DNA of 64,000 nucleotides from Actinoplanes lobatus (GCF_014205215.1 NZ_JACHNC010000001.1:9792501-9856500), one strand, 5' to 3'; counted from the stretch's first letter, positions 25,396 to 34,981 are shown. A program made the numbers and translations. The notes: a model not told the origin generated them from the sequence alone.

Positions 25396-27024
25396 TCAGT
25401 GGCGGAACCCGCCGACCAGGTTGGTCAGGTCCCCGGCGAGCCGGGTGAGGTCTGCCGCCGCCTGCTGTGTGGCCTCGGCGCCCTCGGCGGTGGCAGCCGC
25501 GACCTCGGCGACCCCGGAGACGGTCCGGGCGACGTCGCCGCTGCTGGTGGCGGCGTCCGACACCGACCGGCTCATCTCGCCGGTGGTGGCGGTCTGCTCC
25601 TCCACGGCGGACGCGATGGTCGTGGTGTAGTCGCCGATGCGCTGGATGACCTGGGTGATCTCGTCGATCGCGGTGGCCGCCGAGCCGCTGGACTCCTGGA
25701 TGGCGGCGATCCGCTCGATGATCTCCTCGGTCGCCTTCGCGGTCTGCTGGGCGAGCTCCTTGACCTCACCGGCCACCACGGCGAAACCCTTGCCCAGCTC
25801 ACCGGCGCGGGCGGCCTCGATGGTGGCGTTGAGGGCCAGCAGGTTGGTCTGCTCGGCGATGACGGTGATCAGCCGGACCACGTCGCCGATCTCCGCGCTG
25901 GCGGCGCCGAGTTCGGCGACCTGGTTGGTGGTGCGCTCGGCGACGGCCATGCCCTCGTGGGCGACCCGGGCCGCGTCGGCCGCGTTGGAGGCGATCTCGG
26001 TGATCGAGGCGCTCATCTCCTCGGCGCCGGCGGCGACCGACTGGATGCCGATGTTGACCGACTCGCTGGCCGAGCTGGCGGCGCCGGCCTTGTCGGCGAC
26101 GTCTGCGGCCCCGCTCTGCAACTGGGCGCTGACCGTGGACAGCTCCTCGGAGGCACTGGCCAGCGTGATCGCGGACCCGCCGATGGTGCCGACGGTGTCC
26201 CGGAGCCGGGTGATGGCGAGGTCCAGGGCGCGGCCCATGCGCCCGGGCTCGTCGCGGCTGGTGAGCCCGGTCTGCCGGGTCAGGTCGCCGTCGGCCAGGC
26301 CTTCACAGACCGCGGTGACCCGGTCCAGCGAGCGGACGATGCCCCGCGCCACCAGGACGCCGAGTCCGAGTGCCACGACGACGCCGACGACGAGCAGCAG
26401 GATCGACTGGAGGCGGCTGCTCTCGTGCCGGGAGCGGGCGTTCTCGGCCGCCTGTGCCGCCGCGCCCTGCTCGATCTGGACCATCTCGGCGAGGTGTCCG
26501 TTGACCTCGGTGGTCAGTTCCTGGAGCGGGCCGTTGCGGATCGCCACCCAGGCGTCCATGTCGTTGCTCTGGGCGGCGGGGACCAGTTTCTCGTTCGCGG
26601 TCTGCACGAACTTCTGCCAGTCGGCTTTCACGTCGTCGACCATGGCCGGATCGGGGACCGGGTCGGTGGCCTCGTAGGCGGCCCAGGCCTTCTGCACGGC
26701 GTCGAAGTCGTCGGAGATCTGCTCCTCGTACTGCCCTTCGGCGTCGGTGCCCGCGTTGAGCATGTGGTCGGAGAGGGCGAGCTGGGTCTGGGTCATCCCG
26801 TTCTGCACCGCTCCCAGCGCCGCCACGCCCAGCACGTTGCTCCGGTAGATCGACTGCGCCGCGTCACTGGCCGAGGCGGCCGCCCGTAGTCCCAGCACAC
26901 CGATCAGCAGCGCGACCACCACGGCGATCACGATCGCCGCAATGATCTTGAGGCTGACGCTGAGATCGGCCCAGAACCGCCGTCCTCCGGCGCTCGGGTC
27001 CGCCTCCCCGGTCACTTCGGTCAT
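25396..27024 (-). CDS. Methyl-accepting chemotaxis protein
   Basis: A 542-residue transmembrane chemoreceptor. Transmembrane helix 1 is at about residues 23-45, then an extracytoplasmic four-helix-bundle sensor (about 46-190, ending HESSRLQ), helix 2 ([19 protein letters not shown]), a HAMP domain ([18 protein letters not shown]) and a long signalling coiled coil whose tip reads [22 protein letters not shown] 27024 follows GGGGGA. No cheA, cheW or flagellar gene lies in the window, so it signals to a partner encoded elsewhere. Confidence 0.95.
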   Translation of the reverse strand: MTEVTGEADPSAGGRRFWADLSVSLKIIAAIVIAVVVALLIGVLGLRAAASASDAAQSIYRSNVLGVAALGAVQNGMTQTQLALSDHMLNAGTDAEGQYEEQISDDFDAVQKAWAAYEATDPVPDPAMVDDVKADWQKFVQTANEKLVPAAQSNDMDAWVAIRNGPLQELTTEVNGHLAEMVQIEQGAAAQAAENARSRHESSRLQSILLLVVGVVVALGLGVLVARGIVRSLDRVTAVCEGLADGDLTRQTGLTSRDEPGRMGRALDLAITRLRDTVGTIGGSAITLASASEELSTVSAQLQSGAADVADKAGAASSASESVNIGIQSVAAGAEEMSASITEIASNAADAARVAHEGMAVAERTTNQVAELGAASAEIGDVVRLITVIAEQTNLLALNATIEAARAGELGKGFAVVAGEVKELAQQTAKATEEIIERIAAIQESSGSAATAIDEITQVIQRIGDYTTTIASAVEEQTATTGEMSRSVSDAATSSGDVARTVSGVAEVAAATAEGAEATQQAAADLTRLAGDLTNLVGGFRH

Positions 27025-27121
27025 CTCGTGTCCCCCTGGCCCGGCCGCCCCCAACCGGCCGCCCGTACTACTCACGTCGGCACCGTCCGGCAACCTCTGA
27101 GCAACCCGGGCCAGATAGAGG

Positions 27122-27598
27122 TCAGGCGACCCGGTCCCCGACCGGTCCGGGCCGCCGGACCCGGCGCGGCGGCACCGTCCGCTCGCGAGCCCGGTAGCGG
27201 ACCGGTGGGGTGATCCGCAGCCGCCGCAGGAACGGCGCGAACGGGTCGCCGAAGGTGCGGGCCGCCGTGTTGAGCAGGAGCGCGGCGGCCACCATGCCGA
27301 CCGCCGGCATGCCCAGCAGCAGGGCGATCACCGACCCGGTCAGCCCGCCCCACACCATCACCCGCAGGCCGACGTCGGCGACCGGGATGCCGCTGGGCCG
27401 CTGCCTGGTCCAGATCGGCAGGAACGACGAGGCCAGCGCGAGCGCCACCGCACCGAGCACGGCGGCCGCCGTCAGGAACGCCTGCGGCCAGTCGTAGTGC
27501 CGGCCGAGCGCGTAGCCGCCGGAGAGCACCACACCGAACCAGACCTTGGCGAGCGCCCAGCGCCCGACCCGGACCAGGGGATCGTCGGAATCCGTCAT
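27122..27598 (-). CDS. Membrane protein of unknown function
   Basis: A 158-residue protein with three to four hydrophobic helices ([58 protein letters not shown]) and a basic, Arg/Pro-rich tail of about 30 residues likely in the cytoplasm. It is upstream of the chemoreceptor with a 97-bp gap, same direction. No family recognised. Confidence 0.65.
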   Translation of the reverse strand: MTDSDDPLVRVGRWALAKVWFGVVLSGGYALGRHYDWPQAFLTAAAVLGAVALALASSFLPIWTRQRPSGIPVADVGLRVMVWGGLTGSVIALLLGMPAVGMVAAALLLNTAARTFGDPFAPFLRRLRITPPVRYRARERTVPPRRVRRPGPVGDRVA

Positions 27599-27639
27599 GA
27601 CGCTCCAGCCGGGCTGCGACGGCGGACAGGCGGTAGCGA

Positions 27640-28461
27640 CTACCCTACCGTCCGCGGACCCGCGCCGGCGGGAAGCGCGAAGGCCGCCCGGAACTCGTCA
27701 CGGACCGTCTCCCGCCGGTCCATGATCGCGAAGACCACCCGGTCGAACCACGGCCCGTCGCGCAGCGCCGCGGCGAAGACCCGCGCCACCTCGCCCGGGT
27801 CGTTGCCGAAGACGCCGCAGCCCCAGGCCCCGAGGACCAGCTCGCGGACACCGTGGGCGGCGGCCACCCGCAACACCCGCGCCGCCCTCCGGGCGAGCGC
27901 GCCGGAGACCTCCGCGAGCAGGTCCGGCTCGTTCCGGGTGATCGCCGCGCGGTTGGGGGCGGCCGAGGTCAGAATCGAGACGGGGTACGGGTGAGCCAGC
28001 AGCCGGCCACGGTCGTCGCGGAAGACCGGAACCGCCGGGGACCAGATGATCCGGTCCGTGTAGAGCAGTCCCCGGTCGGCCCGGTGGAAGGCGTAGAAGT
28101 CACCGGCGGCCAGCAGCGCGGGATAGATCGCCGAGCCACGGGCGATGCTCTCCTCCTGCGCCTGGGCCCCGTTGAGGAAGCCGCCGCCCGGGTTGCGGGC
28201 CGACGCGAAGTTGAGGCAGGCCACCCCGGCGCCGACCCGGCGCGCGGCGGCCAGAGTGGACTCCGCGGTCACCTCGATCACGGGTGGGCCGGCTGCCGCC
28301 ACGGGCTCCGGAAGTGGATCATCAGGCAGGTGCAGGCGGGTCCCCTCGACCGCGGCGGCCACCGTGGCGGCGATGTCCACGACCCCGTCCGGACCCTCAT
28401 ACCACCCCTGCTCGGTGATCGCGACCGTCTCCCGCGCGATCCCGCGCAACCTGGCACTCAT
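27640..28461 (-). CDS. Bacterial-type poly(ADP-ribose) glycohydrolase / TIGR02452-like macrodomain
   Basis: A 273-residue cytoplasmic hydrolase. The catalytic loop of bacterial-type PARG is visible: NPGGGFLNGAQAQEES, with the Gln-Glu-Glu that cleaves the ribose-ribose bond. Later macrodomain strands include YPVSILTSAAPN and ELVLGAWGCGVFGNDP. Enzymes of this type remove poly(ADP-ribose); bacterial roles include DNA-damage recovery and reversal of toxin ADP-ribosylation. No ADP-ribosyltransferase is adjacent. It stands alone between the membrane protein and the divergent sulfonate importer. Confidence 0.9.
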   Translation of the reverse strand: MSARLRGIARETVAITEQGWYEGPDGVVDIAATVAAAVEGTRLHLPDDPLPEPVAAAGPPVIEVTAESTLAAARRVGAGVACLNFASARNPGGGFLNGAQAQEESIARGSAIYPALLAAGDFYAFHRADRGLLYTDRIIWSPAVPVFRDDRGRLLAHPYPVSILTSAAPNRAAITRNEPDLLAEVSGALARRAARVLRVAAAHGVRELVLGAWGCGVFGNDPGEVARVFAAALRDGPWFDRVVFAIMDRRETVRDEFRAAFALPAGAGPRTVG

Positions 28462-28544
28462 GCCCTCGATGATCGCCGTGTCCGGCGGATCGCACCAGAC
28501 ATTTACCGCCCGCGGCGGGGCCGTGACCGCGAATCGACACCCTA

Positions 28545-28579
28545 GTTAACCGGTAGGAATAGTCGGTATAGTGCGCGGC
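28545..28579 (+). promoter_or_regulatory. Promoter of sulfonate importer, leaderless, with direct repeat
   Basis: TATAGT at 28567-28572 is a good -10 and lies 7 bp before ATG 28580, which implies a leaderless message. Overlapping it, CGGTAGGAATAG and CGGTATAGT form a direct repeat that could bind a sulfur-responsive regulator. No strong -35 is visible (GTTAAC), so an activator may be needed. The regulator is not identified. Confidence 0.5.
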
Positions 28580-29476
28580 ATGAGCGCCGTACCCCTGCAC
28601 ATCTCCGGCGTCGGCAAGGAGTTCACCGCGAGCGGCCGTCGCCGCGCGATCCTCGCGGACGTCGACCTCGACGTGGCCGCCGGCGAGGTGGTCGCCCTGC
28701 TCGGGCCGTCCGGCTGCGGCAAGTCGACCCTGCTGCGGCTGGCCGGCGGCCTGGACACCCCGACCACGGGCAGTGTGCTGGTGGACGGACAGCCGGTGCG
28801 CGGCTTCGAGCCCCGCTGCGCCGTCGTCTTCCAGGAACCGCGGCTGCTGCCCTGGCGGAACCTGGAGCGCAACGTGGCGTTCGGGCTGCCCCGCGACGTC
28901 ACCGGCGACCGCGCCCGCGCGGAGGTCGCACATTGGCTCTCCGTCGTGGGGCTCGCCGGCTTCGCGAAACACCGGCCCCGGCAGGTGTCCGGCGGCATGG
29001 CGCAGCGGGCCGCACTGGCCCGCGCCCTGGCCCGGCGCCCCGGCGTGCTGCTGCTCGACGAGCCGTTCGCCGCACTTGACGCGCTGACCCGGCTGCGCAT
29101 GCAGGACCTGCTCGCCGACGTCCAGCGGGAGGCCGGCACCACGGTCCTGCTGGTCACCCACGACGTCGACGAGGCGCTGCACCTGGCCGACCGGATCGTG
29201 CTGCTGGGCGCCGGGCCGTCCGCGCGCAAAACCGCCCCCACCGTCGGCCCGCCCTCCCAGGGGGAGCCCCCACAGGACAGTGTGGCGGAAAGCGGATCCC
29301 GCCGCCGGACCGCCTGTGGACAACCCGGCGATGTGGACGACGCCGCCTCGATCCGGCTCGTGCTCGACGTGCCGGGCGCCCGCCCACGGGACCGCGGCGA
29401 CTCCGGGCTCGCCGCACTCCGCTCCTCGCTGCTGGCCGAGCTCGGCGTCCGTACCCCCGCTGCCGTCGCCTCCTGA
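28580..29476 (+). CDS. ssuB: Sulfonate/nitrate/taurine-type ABC importer ATPase
   Basis: A 298-residue ATPase of the SsuB/TauB/NrtD group. Walker A is GPSGCGKST, the Q-loop is VVFQEPRLLPWRN (the LLPW form typical of this group), the signature is VSGGMAQRAALARAL, Walker B is VLLLDEPFAALD and the switch His is in LLVTHDVDEAL. About 60 C-terminal residues are low-complexity. ATG 28580 fits a leaderless start; a GTG three codons earlier lies inside the -10. First gene of ssuB-A-C. Aliphatic sulfonates are the likely cargo, but taurine or nitrate cannot be excluded. Confidence 0.88.
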   Translation: MSAVPLHISGVGKEFTASGRRRAILADVDLDVAAGEVVALLGPSGCGKSTLLRLAGGLDTPTTGSVLVDGQPVRGFEPRCAVVFQEPRLLPWRNLERNVAFGLPRDVTGDRARAEVAHWLSVVGLAGFAKHRPRQVSGGMAQRAALARALARRPGVLLLDEPFAALDALTRLRMQDLLADVQREAGTTVLLVTHDVDEALHLADRIVLLGAGPSARKTAPTVGPPSQGEPPQDSVAESGSRRRTACGQPGDVDDAASIRLVLDVPGARPRDRGDSGLAALRSSLLAELGVRTPAAVAS

Positions 29477-29518
29477 ACCACCGCACAACCGCAACAGACC
29501 CCCCTGGAAGGACCCGAC

Positions 29519-30523
29519 ATGAAGATCTTGCGTGCCGTTTTCGCGGCGGCCGCCGCGACCGCGCTGCTGGCCGGCTGCGTGCAGGGCGAGGACGCCCCGG
29601 CGAAGAGCGCGGACGGCAAGGAGTCCGTCGCGCTGCGGCTGGACTACGCCTACTACAACCCGGCCAGCCTGGTGCTACGCGAGCAGAAGTGGCTGGAGAC
29701 CGAGCTGGCCGGCAAGGGCGTCACGGTGAGCTGGCAGCTGTCGGCGGGCAGCAACAAGGCGAACGAGGCGCTGCGAGCGGAGGCCGTCGACGTCGGCTCG
29801 ACGGCCGGGGCGGCGGCGCTGGTGGCCCGGGCGAACGGATCACCGATCAAGACCATCGACGTGTTCAGCCAGCCGGAGTGGGCGGCCATCGTGGTGCCGA
29901 AGGACTCGGCGGTGACCTCGGTGGCGCAGCTCAAGGGCAAGAAGATCGCGGCGACCAAGGGTACGGACCCGTACTTCTTCCTTCTCCAGGCGCTGGACGA
30001 GGCGGGCCTGAAGCCGGCCGACGTGACCGTGACCAACCTCCAGCACGCCGACGGGAAGACCGCCCTGGAGCGTGGCGACGTCGACGCGTGGGCCGGTCTC
30101 GACCCGCTGATGGCGACGTCCGAGGTGGACGCCGGCTCCAAGCTGATCTACCGGAACGTGGCCTTCAACTCCTACGGCGTGCTCAACGCCCGGGAGGGCT
30201 TCCTCACCGAGCACCCGGATCTGGCCCAGTCGGTGGTGAACGCCTACGAGAAGGCCCGCCAGTGGATCAAGGACAACCCGGATCAGGCGGTCGCCCTCTA
30301 CGCCCGGGAGGCCAAGATCTCCGAGCCGGTCGCGAAGGCGGTGCTCACCGAGCGCACCAAGCTGGACATCGACCCGGTCCCGGGCGCCGCGCAGAAGGCG
30401 GTCTTCGAAAAGATCCTGCCGGTGCTGGTGGCGGACGCCAACGTGAAGAGCGAGGCGGACGCCCGCGCCGCGATCGACACCCTGTTCGAGCCGAAGTACG
30501 CGACCGCGCGGAGCGTTTCGTGA
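29519..30523 (+). CDS. ssuA: Sulfonate-type ABC importer lipoprotein binding subunit
   Basis: A 334-residue lipoprotein, lipobox LAGC with Cys20, and an SsuA/THI5-like binding fold (LRLDYAYYNPASLVLREQKW, LRAEAVDVGSTAGAAAL, KIAATKGTDPYFFLLQAL, GDVDAWAGLDP). The segment VDVGSTAG and the overall layout match aliphatic sulfonate binding proteins. It sits 42 bp after the ATPase, and its stop overlaps the permease start (GTGA). Confidence 0.9.
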   Translation: MKILRAVFAAAAATALLAGCVQGEDAPAKSADGKESVALRLDYAYYNPASLVLREQKWLETELAGKGVTVSWQLSAGSNKANEALRAEAVDVGSTAGAAALVARANGSPIKTIDVFSQPEWAAIVVPKDSAVTSVAQLKGKKIAATKGTDPYFFLLQALDEAGLKPADVTVTNLQHADGKTALERGDVDAWAGLDPLMATSEVDAGSKLIYRNVAFNSYGVLNAREGFLTEHPDLAQSVVNAYEKARQWIKDNPDQAVALYAREAKISEPVAKAVLTERTKLDIDPVPGAAQKAVFEKILPVLVADANVKSEADARAAIDTLFEPKYATARSVS

Positions 30524-31269
30524 CCCGACGGGCCCTCAAGCCCGCGATCGGTGTCATCCTGCCGGTGCTCCTGCTGGTGGGATGGCACCTGGTCGCGTCC
30601 GCCGGGATCTACTCGGCCGCGCAGCTGCCCCCGCCCGGCGAGGTGGTGACCGCGCTCGGCGAACTGTTGCGGCGCGGTGAGCTGTGGCACCACCTGGCGA
30701 TCAGCACGCAGCGGGTGCTGATCGGGTTCGCCGCCGGGTCGTTGCTCGGGCTGGCGCTCGGCGGCCTGGTCGGGCTGTCGCGCACGGCGAACGCGGCCAT
30801 CTCCCCCACGGTGCAGGCGATCCGGGCCGTGCCGTCGCTGGCCTGGGTGCCGCTGCTGCTGCTCTGGCTGGGCATCGGCGAGACGCCGAAGATCGTGCTG
30901 GTGGCGATCGGCGCGTTCTTCCCGGTCTACACCACGGTGTCGGCGGCGCTCGCGCACATCGATCCGCACCTGGTCGAGGTGGGCCGGGCGTACGGGCGCC
31001 GCGGGCTCCCCCTGCTCGGCACCGTCCTGTTCCCGGCGGCCACCCCGGCCATCCTGTCCGGCCTGCGGCTGGGGCTGGCCCAGGGCTGGCTGTTCCTGGT
31101 CGCGGCGGAGCTGATCGCCTCGTCGATGGGCCTCGGCTTCCTGCTCATCGACAGTCAGAACACCGGCCGTACCGATGTGATGCTGCTGGCCATCATCCTG
31201 CTGGCCGTGCTCGGCAAGCTGAGCGACACGCTGCTCGGGTTCGTCTCGCAGCGCGCCGCCCAGGTGTGA
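30520..31269 (+). CDS. ssuC: Sulfonate-type ABC importer permease
   Basis: A 249-residue membrane subunit with about six helices. The ATPase-contact loop is VEVGRAYGRRGLPLLGTVLF, preceded by the family's RAVPSLAWVPLLLLWLGIGE. GTG 30520 overlaps the ssuA stop. The longer frame reaching back to 29689 is an antiphase reading of ssuA and is rejected. It ends one base before the stop of the convergent MacB-like permease. Confidence 0.92.
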   Translation: MTRRALKPAIGVILPVLLLVGWHLVASAGIYSAAQLPPPGEVVTALGELLRRGELWHHLAISTQRVLIGFAAGSLLGLALGGLVGLSRTANAAISPTVQAIRAVPSLAWVPLLLLWLGIGETPKIVLVAIGAFFPVYTTVSAALAHIDPHLVEVGRAYGRRGLPLLGTVLFPAATPAILSGLRLGLAQGWLFLVAAELIASSMGLGFLLIDSQNTGRTDVMLLAIILLAVLGKLSDTLLGFVSQRAAQV

Positions 31270-31270
31270 G

Positions 31271-32464
31271 TCACGCCGTCCGGAGGGCCTCGGTCGGGGC
31301 CATCCGGGCGGCCCGCAGTGCCGGGTAGAGGCCGGCGATCGTGCCGACCAGGATCGCGGCGGCCAGACCGCCGCTCGCGGCCTCCGGTGGGATGAGCGGC
31401 TGCCAGCCCCTGTTGACCGCCAGTGCCACCGTGACGCCGGCGCCCAGCAGTACGCCCACCCCGCCCCCGACCGCGCCGAGCAGCACCGACTCGACCACGA
31501 ACTGTGCCGCCACGTGCCGCCGCGCCGCGCCCAGTGCCCGGCGCAGACCGACCTCGCCCCGGCGTTCCAGCACCGAGATCACCATGACGTTGGCGATGCC
31601 GATGCCGCCGACCAGCAGCGCCACCGCACCCAGCCCGAGGAACAGCGAGGTGCTCGCGTCGTCGACCGCCTGCCGGGCGGTGAGCACGTCGGACGGCTGG
31701 CTGACCGAGGTGCGGCCGGGGTTCTCCGGGTTGGCGGCGCGCGGCAGCATGTTCTCCACCTGCTCGGTCAGCGCGGTGTCGGTCCGTACGTAGATCCGGC
31801 TCGGATTCCCCTGGTAGCCGAACTCGCTCTTCGCCACCGCGAACCCGATCAGCGCGGCCCGGTCGATCTCCGGTGCCAGGTCCACCTGCCGCAGGATGCC
31901 GACCACGGTGAACCACCGGTCGCCCAGCCAGACCCGCTCGTACCCGGTCACCTCGGCGATGCCGAGCACGGTCGCCGCCTGGTAGCCGAGGACGACCACC
32001 GGGTAGTCCGCGGTGGCCGCGTCCAGGAACACCCCGTCGAGCAGGGCGCCGTCCAGGGTGGACAGCAGCTCGGTGTCGGTGGCCCGGACGTCGAGCCCGC
32101 CGTGCCGGTTCGCCGGCATCCGGTCGTTGCGCAGCACGTGCACGTCCGGGATCTGCGCGGTGCCGGACGCCGATGTCACCCCCTCGGTACGCCGGATCGA
32201 CGCGGCCGCGGCGGCCGGCAGTTGCTCCTCGGGCGCGCCCTTGGGCTGGCTGCTGGCCACCGTGAGCAGGTTGGTGCCGAGCCGGTCGAGCTGGGCGATC
32301 ACCTGGGCCTGGCTGGACCGGGTGACGCCGAGGACGGCGACCATGGCGGCGATGCCGATGGCCACGCCGAGCACCGACAGGGCGGCCCGGCCCGGCCGGG
32401 TGCGCAGCCCGATGGTGGCAACGGGCAGCAGGTCGGCCAGGCGCAACCGGGACAGCGGGCTCAT
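31271..32464 (-). CDS. MacB/FtsX-family ABC export permease
   Basis: A 397-residue permease with one N-terminal helix (GRAALSVLGVAIGIAAMVAV), an extracytoplasmic MacB-type periplasmic-core domain of about 230 residues and three C-terminal helices (LGLGAVALLVGGIGIANVMV, VVESVLLGAVGGGVGVLLG, LAAAILVGTIAGLYPALRAA) ending PTEALRTA, typical of the family. ATG 32464 overlaps the stop of the second 26-codon micro-ORF, whose GGAGG provides the ribosome site. Works with the ATPase and adaptor upstream to export a peptide or lipid substrate (unknown). Confidence 0.92.
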   Translation of the reverse strand: MSPLSRLRLADLLPVATIGLRTRPGRAALSVLGVAIGIAAMVAVLGVTRSSQAQVIAQLDRLGTNLLTVASSQPKGAPEEQLPAAAAASIRRTEGVTSASGTAQIPDVHVLRNDRMPANRHGGLDVRATDTELLSTLDGALLDGVFLDAATADYPVVVLGYQAATVLGIAEVTGYERVWLGDRWFTVVGILRQVDLAPEIDRAALIGFAVAKSEFGYQGNPSRIYVRTDTALTEQVENMLPRAANPENPGRTSVSQPSDVLTARQAVDDASTSLFLGLGAVALLVGGIGIANVMVISVLERRGEVGLRRALGAARRHVAAQFVVESVLLGAVGGGVGVLLGAGVTVALAVNRGWQPLIPPEAASGGLAAAILVGTIAGLYPALRAARMAPTEALRTA

Positions 32465-32541
32465 GTCGTCACCTCCGCTTCGCTCCGGCGCCGCCATGAG
32501 TTCAAAACTGAGCCCGATGATTCGCTCGCAAGCTCGCTCAT
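32461..32541 (-). CDS. 26-residue coupling micro-ORF, copy B
   Basis: Same architecture as the copy at 12811-12891: its ATG overlaps the ATPase stop and its stop overlaps the permease start. The peptide begins [12 protein letters not shown] and ends SEAEVTT. Against copy A seven codons differ: four synonymously (V, L, S, R) and three not (Arg/Asn in the middle and the last two residues, which form the downstream start context). The 32 bases at its 5' end are identical between copies. Confidence 0.65.
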   Translation of the reverse strand: MSELASESSGSVLNSWRRRSEAEVTT

Positions 32542-33206
32542 GGCGCCACCCGCCCGTCCAGGATGGTGACCTGCCGCTGGGCGGCGGCTGCCACGTGGGC
32601 GTCGTGGGTGATCACCACGATGGTGGCGCCCTCGGCGTTGAGTTCCCGTAGCAGCGCCAGGATCCCGTCGCCGTTGGCCGAGTCGAGGTTGCCGGTCGGC
32701 TCGTCGGCGAAGAGGACCGCGGGCCGGCCGATCAGCGCCCGGGCGATCGCCACCCGCTGCCGTTCCCCGCCGGAGAGCAGCCGGGCCCGGTGGTTCATCC
32801 GGTGGCCGAGGCCGACCCGTTCCAGGGCCTCTTCGGCGGCCGCCCGCCGGCGCCGGGCCGGGACGCCCCGGTAGAGCAGGCCGGTCGCCACGTTGTCCCG
32901 GGCGTCGGCGTGGTCGAGCAGGAAGAACTGCTGGAAGACCACGCCGAGCCGGTGCGCCCGCAGTCCGGCGAGCCGGCGTTCGCTCAGCTCCTCCAGGGCC
33001 TCCCCGGCGATGCGTACCGAGCCGGAGGTGGGCCGGTCCAGTCCGGCGGCCAGGTTGAGCAGGGTGCTCTTGCCGGATCCGGACGGGCCGACCACGGCGA
33101 CCATCTCACCACTGTGCACGGTGAGGTCGACGCCGCGGACCGACTCGACCGGCGGGCTGCCCGGGTACGTCTTGGACACGCCGACGAGTTCCAGTGCGGC
33201 GGTCAT
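32538..33206 (-). CDS. MacB/LolD-type ABC export ATPase
   Basis: A 222-residue ATPase. Walker A is GPSGSGKST, the Q-loop is [17 protein letters not shown], the signature is [15 protein letters not shown], Walker B is [14 protein letters not shown], and the switch His is in [19 protein letters not shown] is diagnostic for the LolD/MacB group. ATG 33206 overlaps the adaptor stop, and its own stop overlaps the micro-ORF. Confidence 0.94.
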   Translation of the reverse strand: MTAALELVGVSKTYPGSPPVESVRGVDLTVHSGEMVAVVGPSGSGKSTLLNLAAGLDRPTSGSVRIAGEALEELSERRLAGLRAHRLGVVFQQFFLLDHADARDNVATGLLYRGVPARRRRAAAEEALERVGLGHRMNHRARLLSGGERQRVAIARALIGRPAVLFADEPTGNLDSANGDGILALLRELNAEGATIVVITHDAHVAAAAQRQVTILDGRVAP

Positions 33207-34276
33207 GTCGCCGGCACCTCCACCCGGTCGCCCTCACTGATGTTCCCGGTCACCTCGACCAGGCCGGAGGCGTCGTCGTACAGGCCGGGCTTCACGTCGG
33301 CGTACGCCCCGGAGGCCAGCCGCACCCGGTAGCCGGCCCCGGGGGCGGCCAGCAGCGCCGACATCGGGACGACCAGGACGTCCTCGTGCTTCGCGGTGGC
33401 GAGATTGATCTGCACCGACGCCTGGTCCAGGGTGGCGCCGCCTTTCGGGCGGCCGATCCGCATGACCACCCGGACGGTGGCCGCCTGCTGGTTGCCGTTG
33501 TCGTCGGTGGCGCTCGTGGCCACCTTCCCGACCTCCAGCACCTGGCCGTCGACCGTCCCGGCACCCGGCACGGTGACCGACACCTCGTCGCCGGCCCTGA
33601 TCTGGTTCTGCCGTTCGGCGGCCAGGTCGGCGGTGACCACCCGTCTCGTGGTGGTGCCGGTCAGCACCGGCTGGTCCGGGCCGGCCGACGCGCCGACCCC
33701 GATCTTCGCCTCGGTGACCCGGACCTCGCCGGCCAGGAACGCGACCGTCCCGAAGGTCAGCCGGCCCGTCTGCGTCACCTTCCACTTCTTCTGGAGGCGT
33801 TTCACCGCGGCGGCGGTCGCCGCGGTGAAGTCCCGGTCGACGGTCATCTCGCCGTCCGGGTCCATGCCGAGCGCCTTCAGGTTGCGCTCCAGCTGGCGGA
33901 CGTCGTCGCCGTCGGTGACGCTGGAATCCAGGTCCCGGTACGCGGGGACGTTGCCGTAGAGCAGCCGGACCGGCGCGCCGTCGACCCGGTAGAGGACGCC
34001 CCCGCGGCGGACCGTCGACCCGGCCGCGGCGGCCCCGGTCAGGATCCCGGCGGCCCCCCGGTGGATGACCGTGTAGGAGCCGTCGAACCCGTACGTCCCG
34101 GAGATCCGGAACCGCTGGGTGACGGTGCCCTTCTCGACCGCCACGGTGTTCGTGGGCACGTCGCCGGCGCTCGCCGCCGCCTCCGGTTCCGCGGTGACGG
34201 TCCAGCCGGTGACCAGGGCGCCGGCGGCGACCACCACGCCGGTCAGCGACACCGCGACCGTCCGCCGGGCGCTCAC
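33203..34276 (-). CDS. Membrane-fusion/adaptor protein with peptidoglycan-binding domain
   Basis: A 357-residue exported adaptor with one N-terminal transmembrane anchor ([19 protein letters not shown]). Around residues 110-165 lies a PG_binding_1-like domain ([20 protein letters not shown] then [19 protein letters not shown]). The C-terminal half is beta-barrel and hairpin adaptor domains ([18 protein letters not shown]). GTG 34276 overlaps the lipoprotein stop (GTGA). It links the ATPase/permease pair to the cell wall. This adaptor layout is common in actinobacterial MacB-type exporters. Confidence 0.88.
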   Translation of the reverse strand: MSARRTVAVSLTGVVVAAGALVTGWTVTAEPEAAASAGDVPTNTVAVEKGTVTQRFRISGTYGFDGSYTVIHRGAAGILTGAAAAGSTVRRGGVLYRVDGAPVRLLYGNVPAYRDLDSSVTDGDDVRQLERNLKALGMDPDGEMTVDRDFTAATAAAVKRLQKKWKVTQTGRLTFGTVAFLAGEVRVTEAKIGVGASAGPDQPVLTGTTTRRVVTADLAAERQNQIRAGDEVSVTVPGAGTVDGQVLEVGKVATSATDDNGNQQAATVRVVMRIGRPKGGATLDQASVQINLATAKHEDVLVVPMSALLAAPGAGYRVRLASGAYADVKPGLYDDASGLVEVTGNISEGDRVEVPAT

Positions 34277-34839
34277 GAGATGCCGATCGGGCCGGACCAG
34301 ATCTGCTCGCACGCCTTGCGGGCGGTGTCCAGGCGGTTGCCCGGTTCCGGCTTCTCGCCCTCCAGGGACGTGCCCTTGATCGGGAACCGGCCCTGGGCGT
34401 CCGGGTCCGGCCACTCCGGCACGCCGTTGTCCCGGTAGCACTGCGCCAGCTTGCGCAGCGCCTCGACGTCCTCGGGGCCGGGCGGTTCCGGATCGCTGCC
34501 CTCCTCCTTGGCGAGGGCGCCCTCCGGGATCTTCCCGATGGTCTCCCGGCAGGCCTCCTCGGCGGCGTTCCAGGTCTGCTCGCCGGCCTTCTCCTCGGCC
34601 GCGTCCATCTCGTCGTCGGGCACCTTGAGGCGGTTGTCCTCGACGTACGGGTCCGGCATGTCGGCCACGCCGTTCTCCCGCAGGCACTGCACGGCCGCCT
34701 TACCCAGGGTGAGCAGTTCCGCGTCGGAGATCGTCGGAACGTACGACGAGGGATCCGTGGCCGGTGAGCCGTTGACGCCGGAACATCCGGCCAGGGCGAC
34801 CATCAGGGCCGCCGCTACGCAACTCGTCACGATTCTCAT
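34273..34839 (-). CDS. Lipoprotein with duplicated Cys/Asp-Pro motif
   Basis: A 188-residue lipoprotein, lipobox LAGC with Cys19. Two related segments, AVQCLRENGVADMPDP and LAQCYRDNGVPEWPDP, show an internal duplication of a small module with a conserved Cys and N-G-V-x-x-x-P-D-P. It is the first gene of the export operon and is coupled to the adaptor. It is probably an accessory binding lipoprotein for the exporter; the ligand is unknown. ATG 34839 is chosen because the signal peptide begins there. Confidence 0.75.
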   Translation of the reverse strand: MRIVTSCVAAALMVALAGCSGVNGSPATDPSSYVPTISDAELLTLGKAAVQCLRENGVADMPDPYVEDNRLKVPDDEMDAAEEKAGEQTWNAAEEACRETIGKIPEGALAKEEGSDPEPPGPEDVEALRKLAQCYRDNGVPEWPDPDAQGRFPIKGTSLEGEKPEPGNRLDTARKACEQIWSGPIGIS

Positions 34840-34969
34840 GGGAGCCAGGTTGGCGGTCCGGCATGCGGCCGGTCGTCCGCGAGCGGTCGGATTCTTTCCG
34901 GTACGCGTATGCCCGCGGTCGTACACCGAAGTCCGACCGTGGACGGACGGCCGCTGCGCCCGGCGTCTC

Positions 34970-34981
34970 TAGACTGGGCGA
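34970..34981 (+). promoter_or_regulatory. -10 element giving a leaderless kinase message
   Basis: TAGACT at 34970-34975 lies 6 bp before ATG 34982, and there is no ribosome site upstream of the ATG, so transcription and translation probably begin at nearly the same base. Confidence 0.5.

Noticed and set aside
28397..29494. 365-codon antisense frame across the PARG start and ssuB
   Set aside because: It is antisense to a clear ABC ATPase and crosses the ssu promoter.
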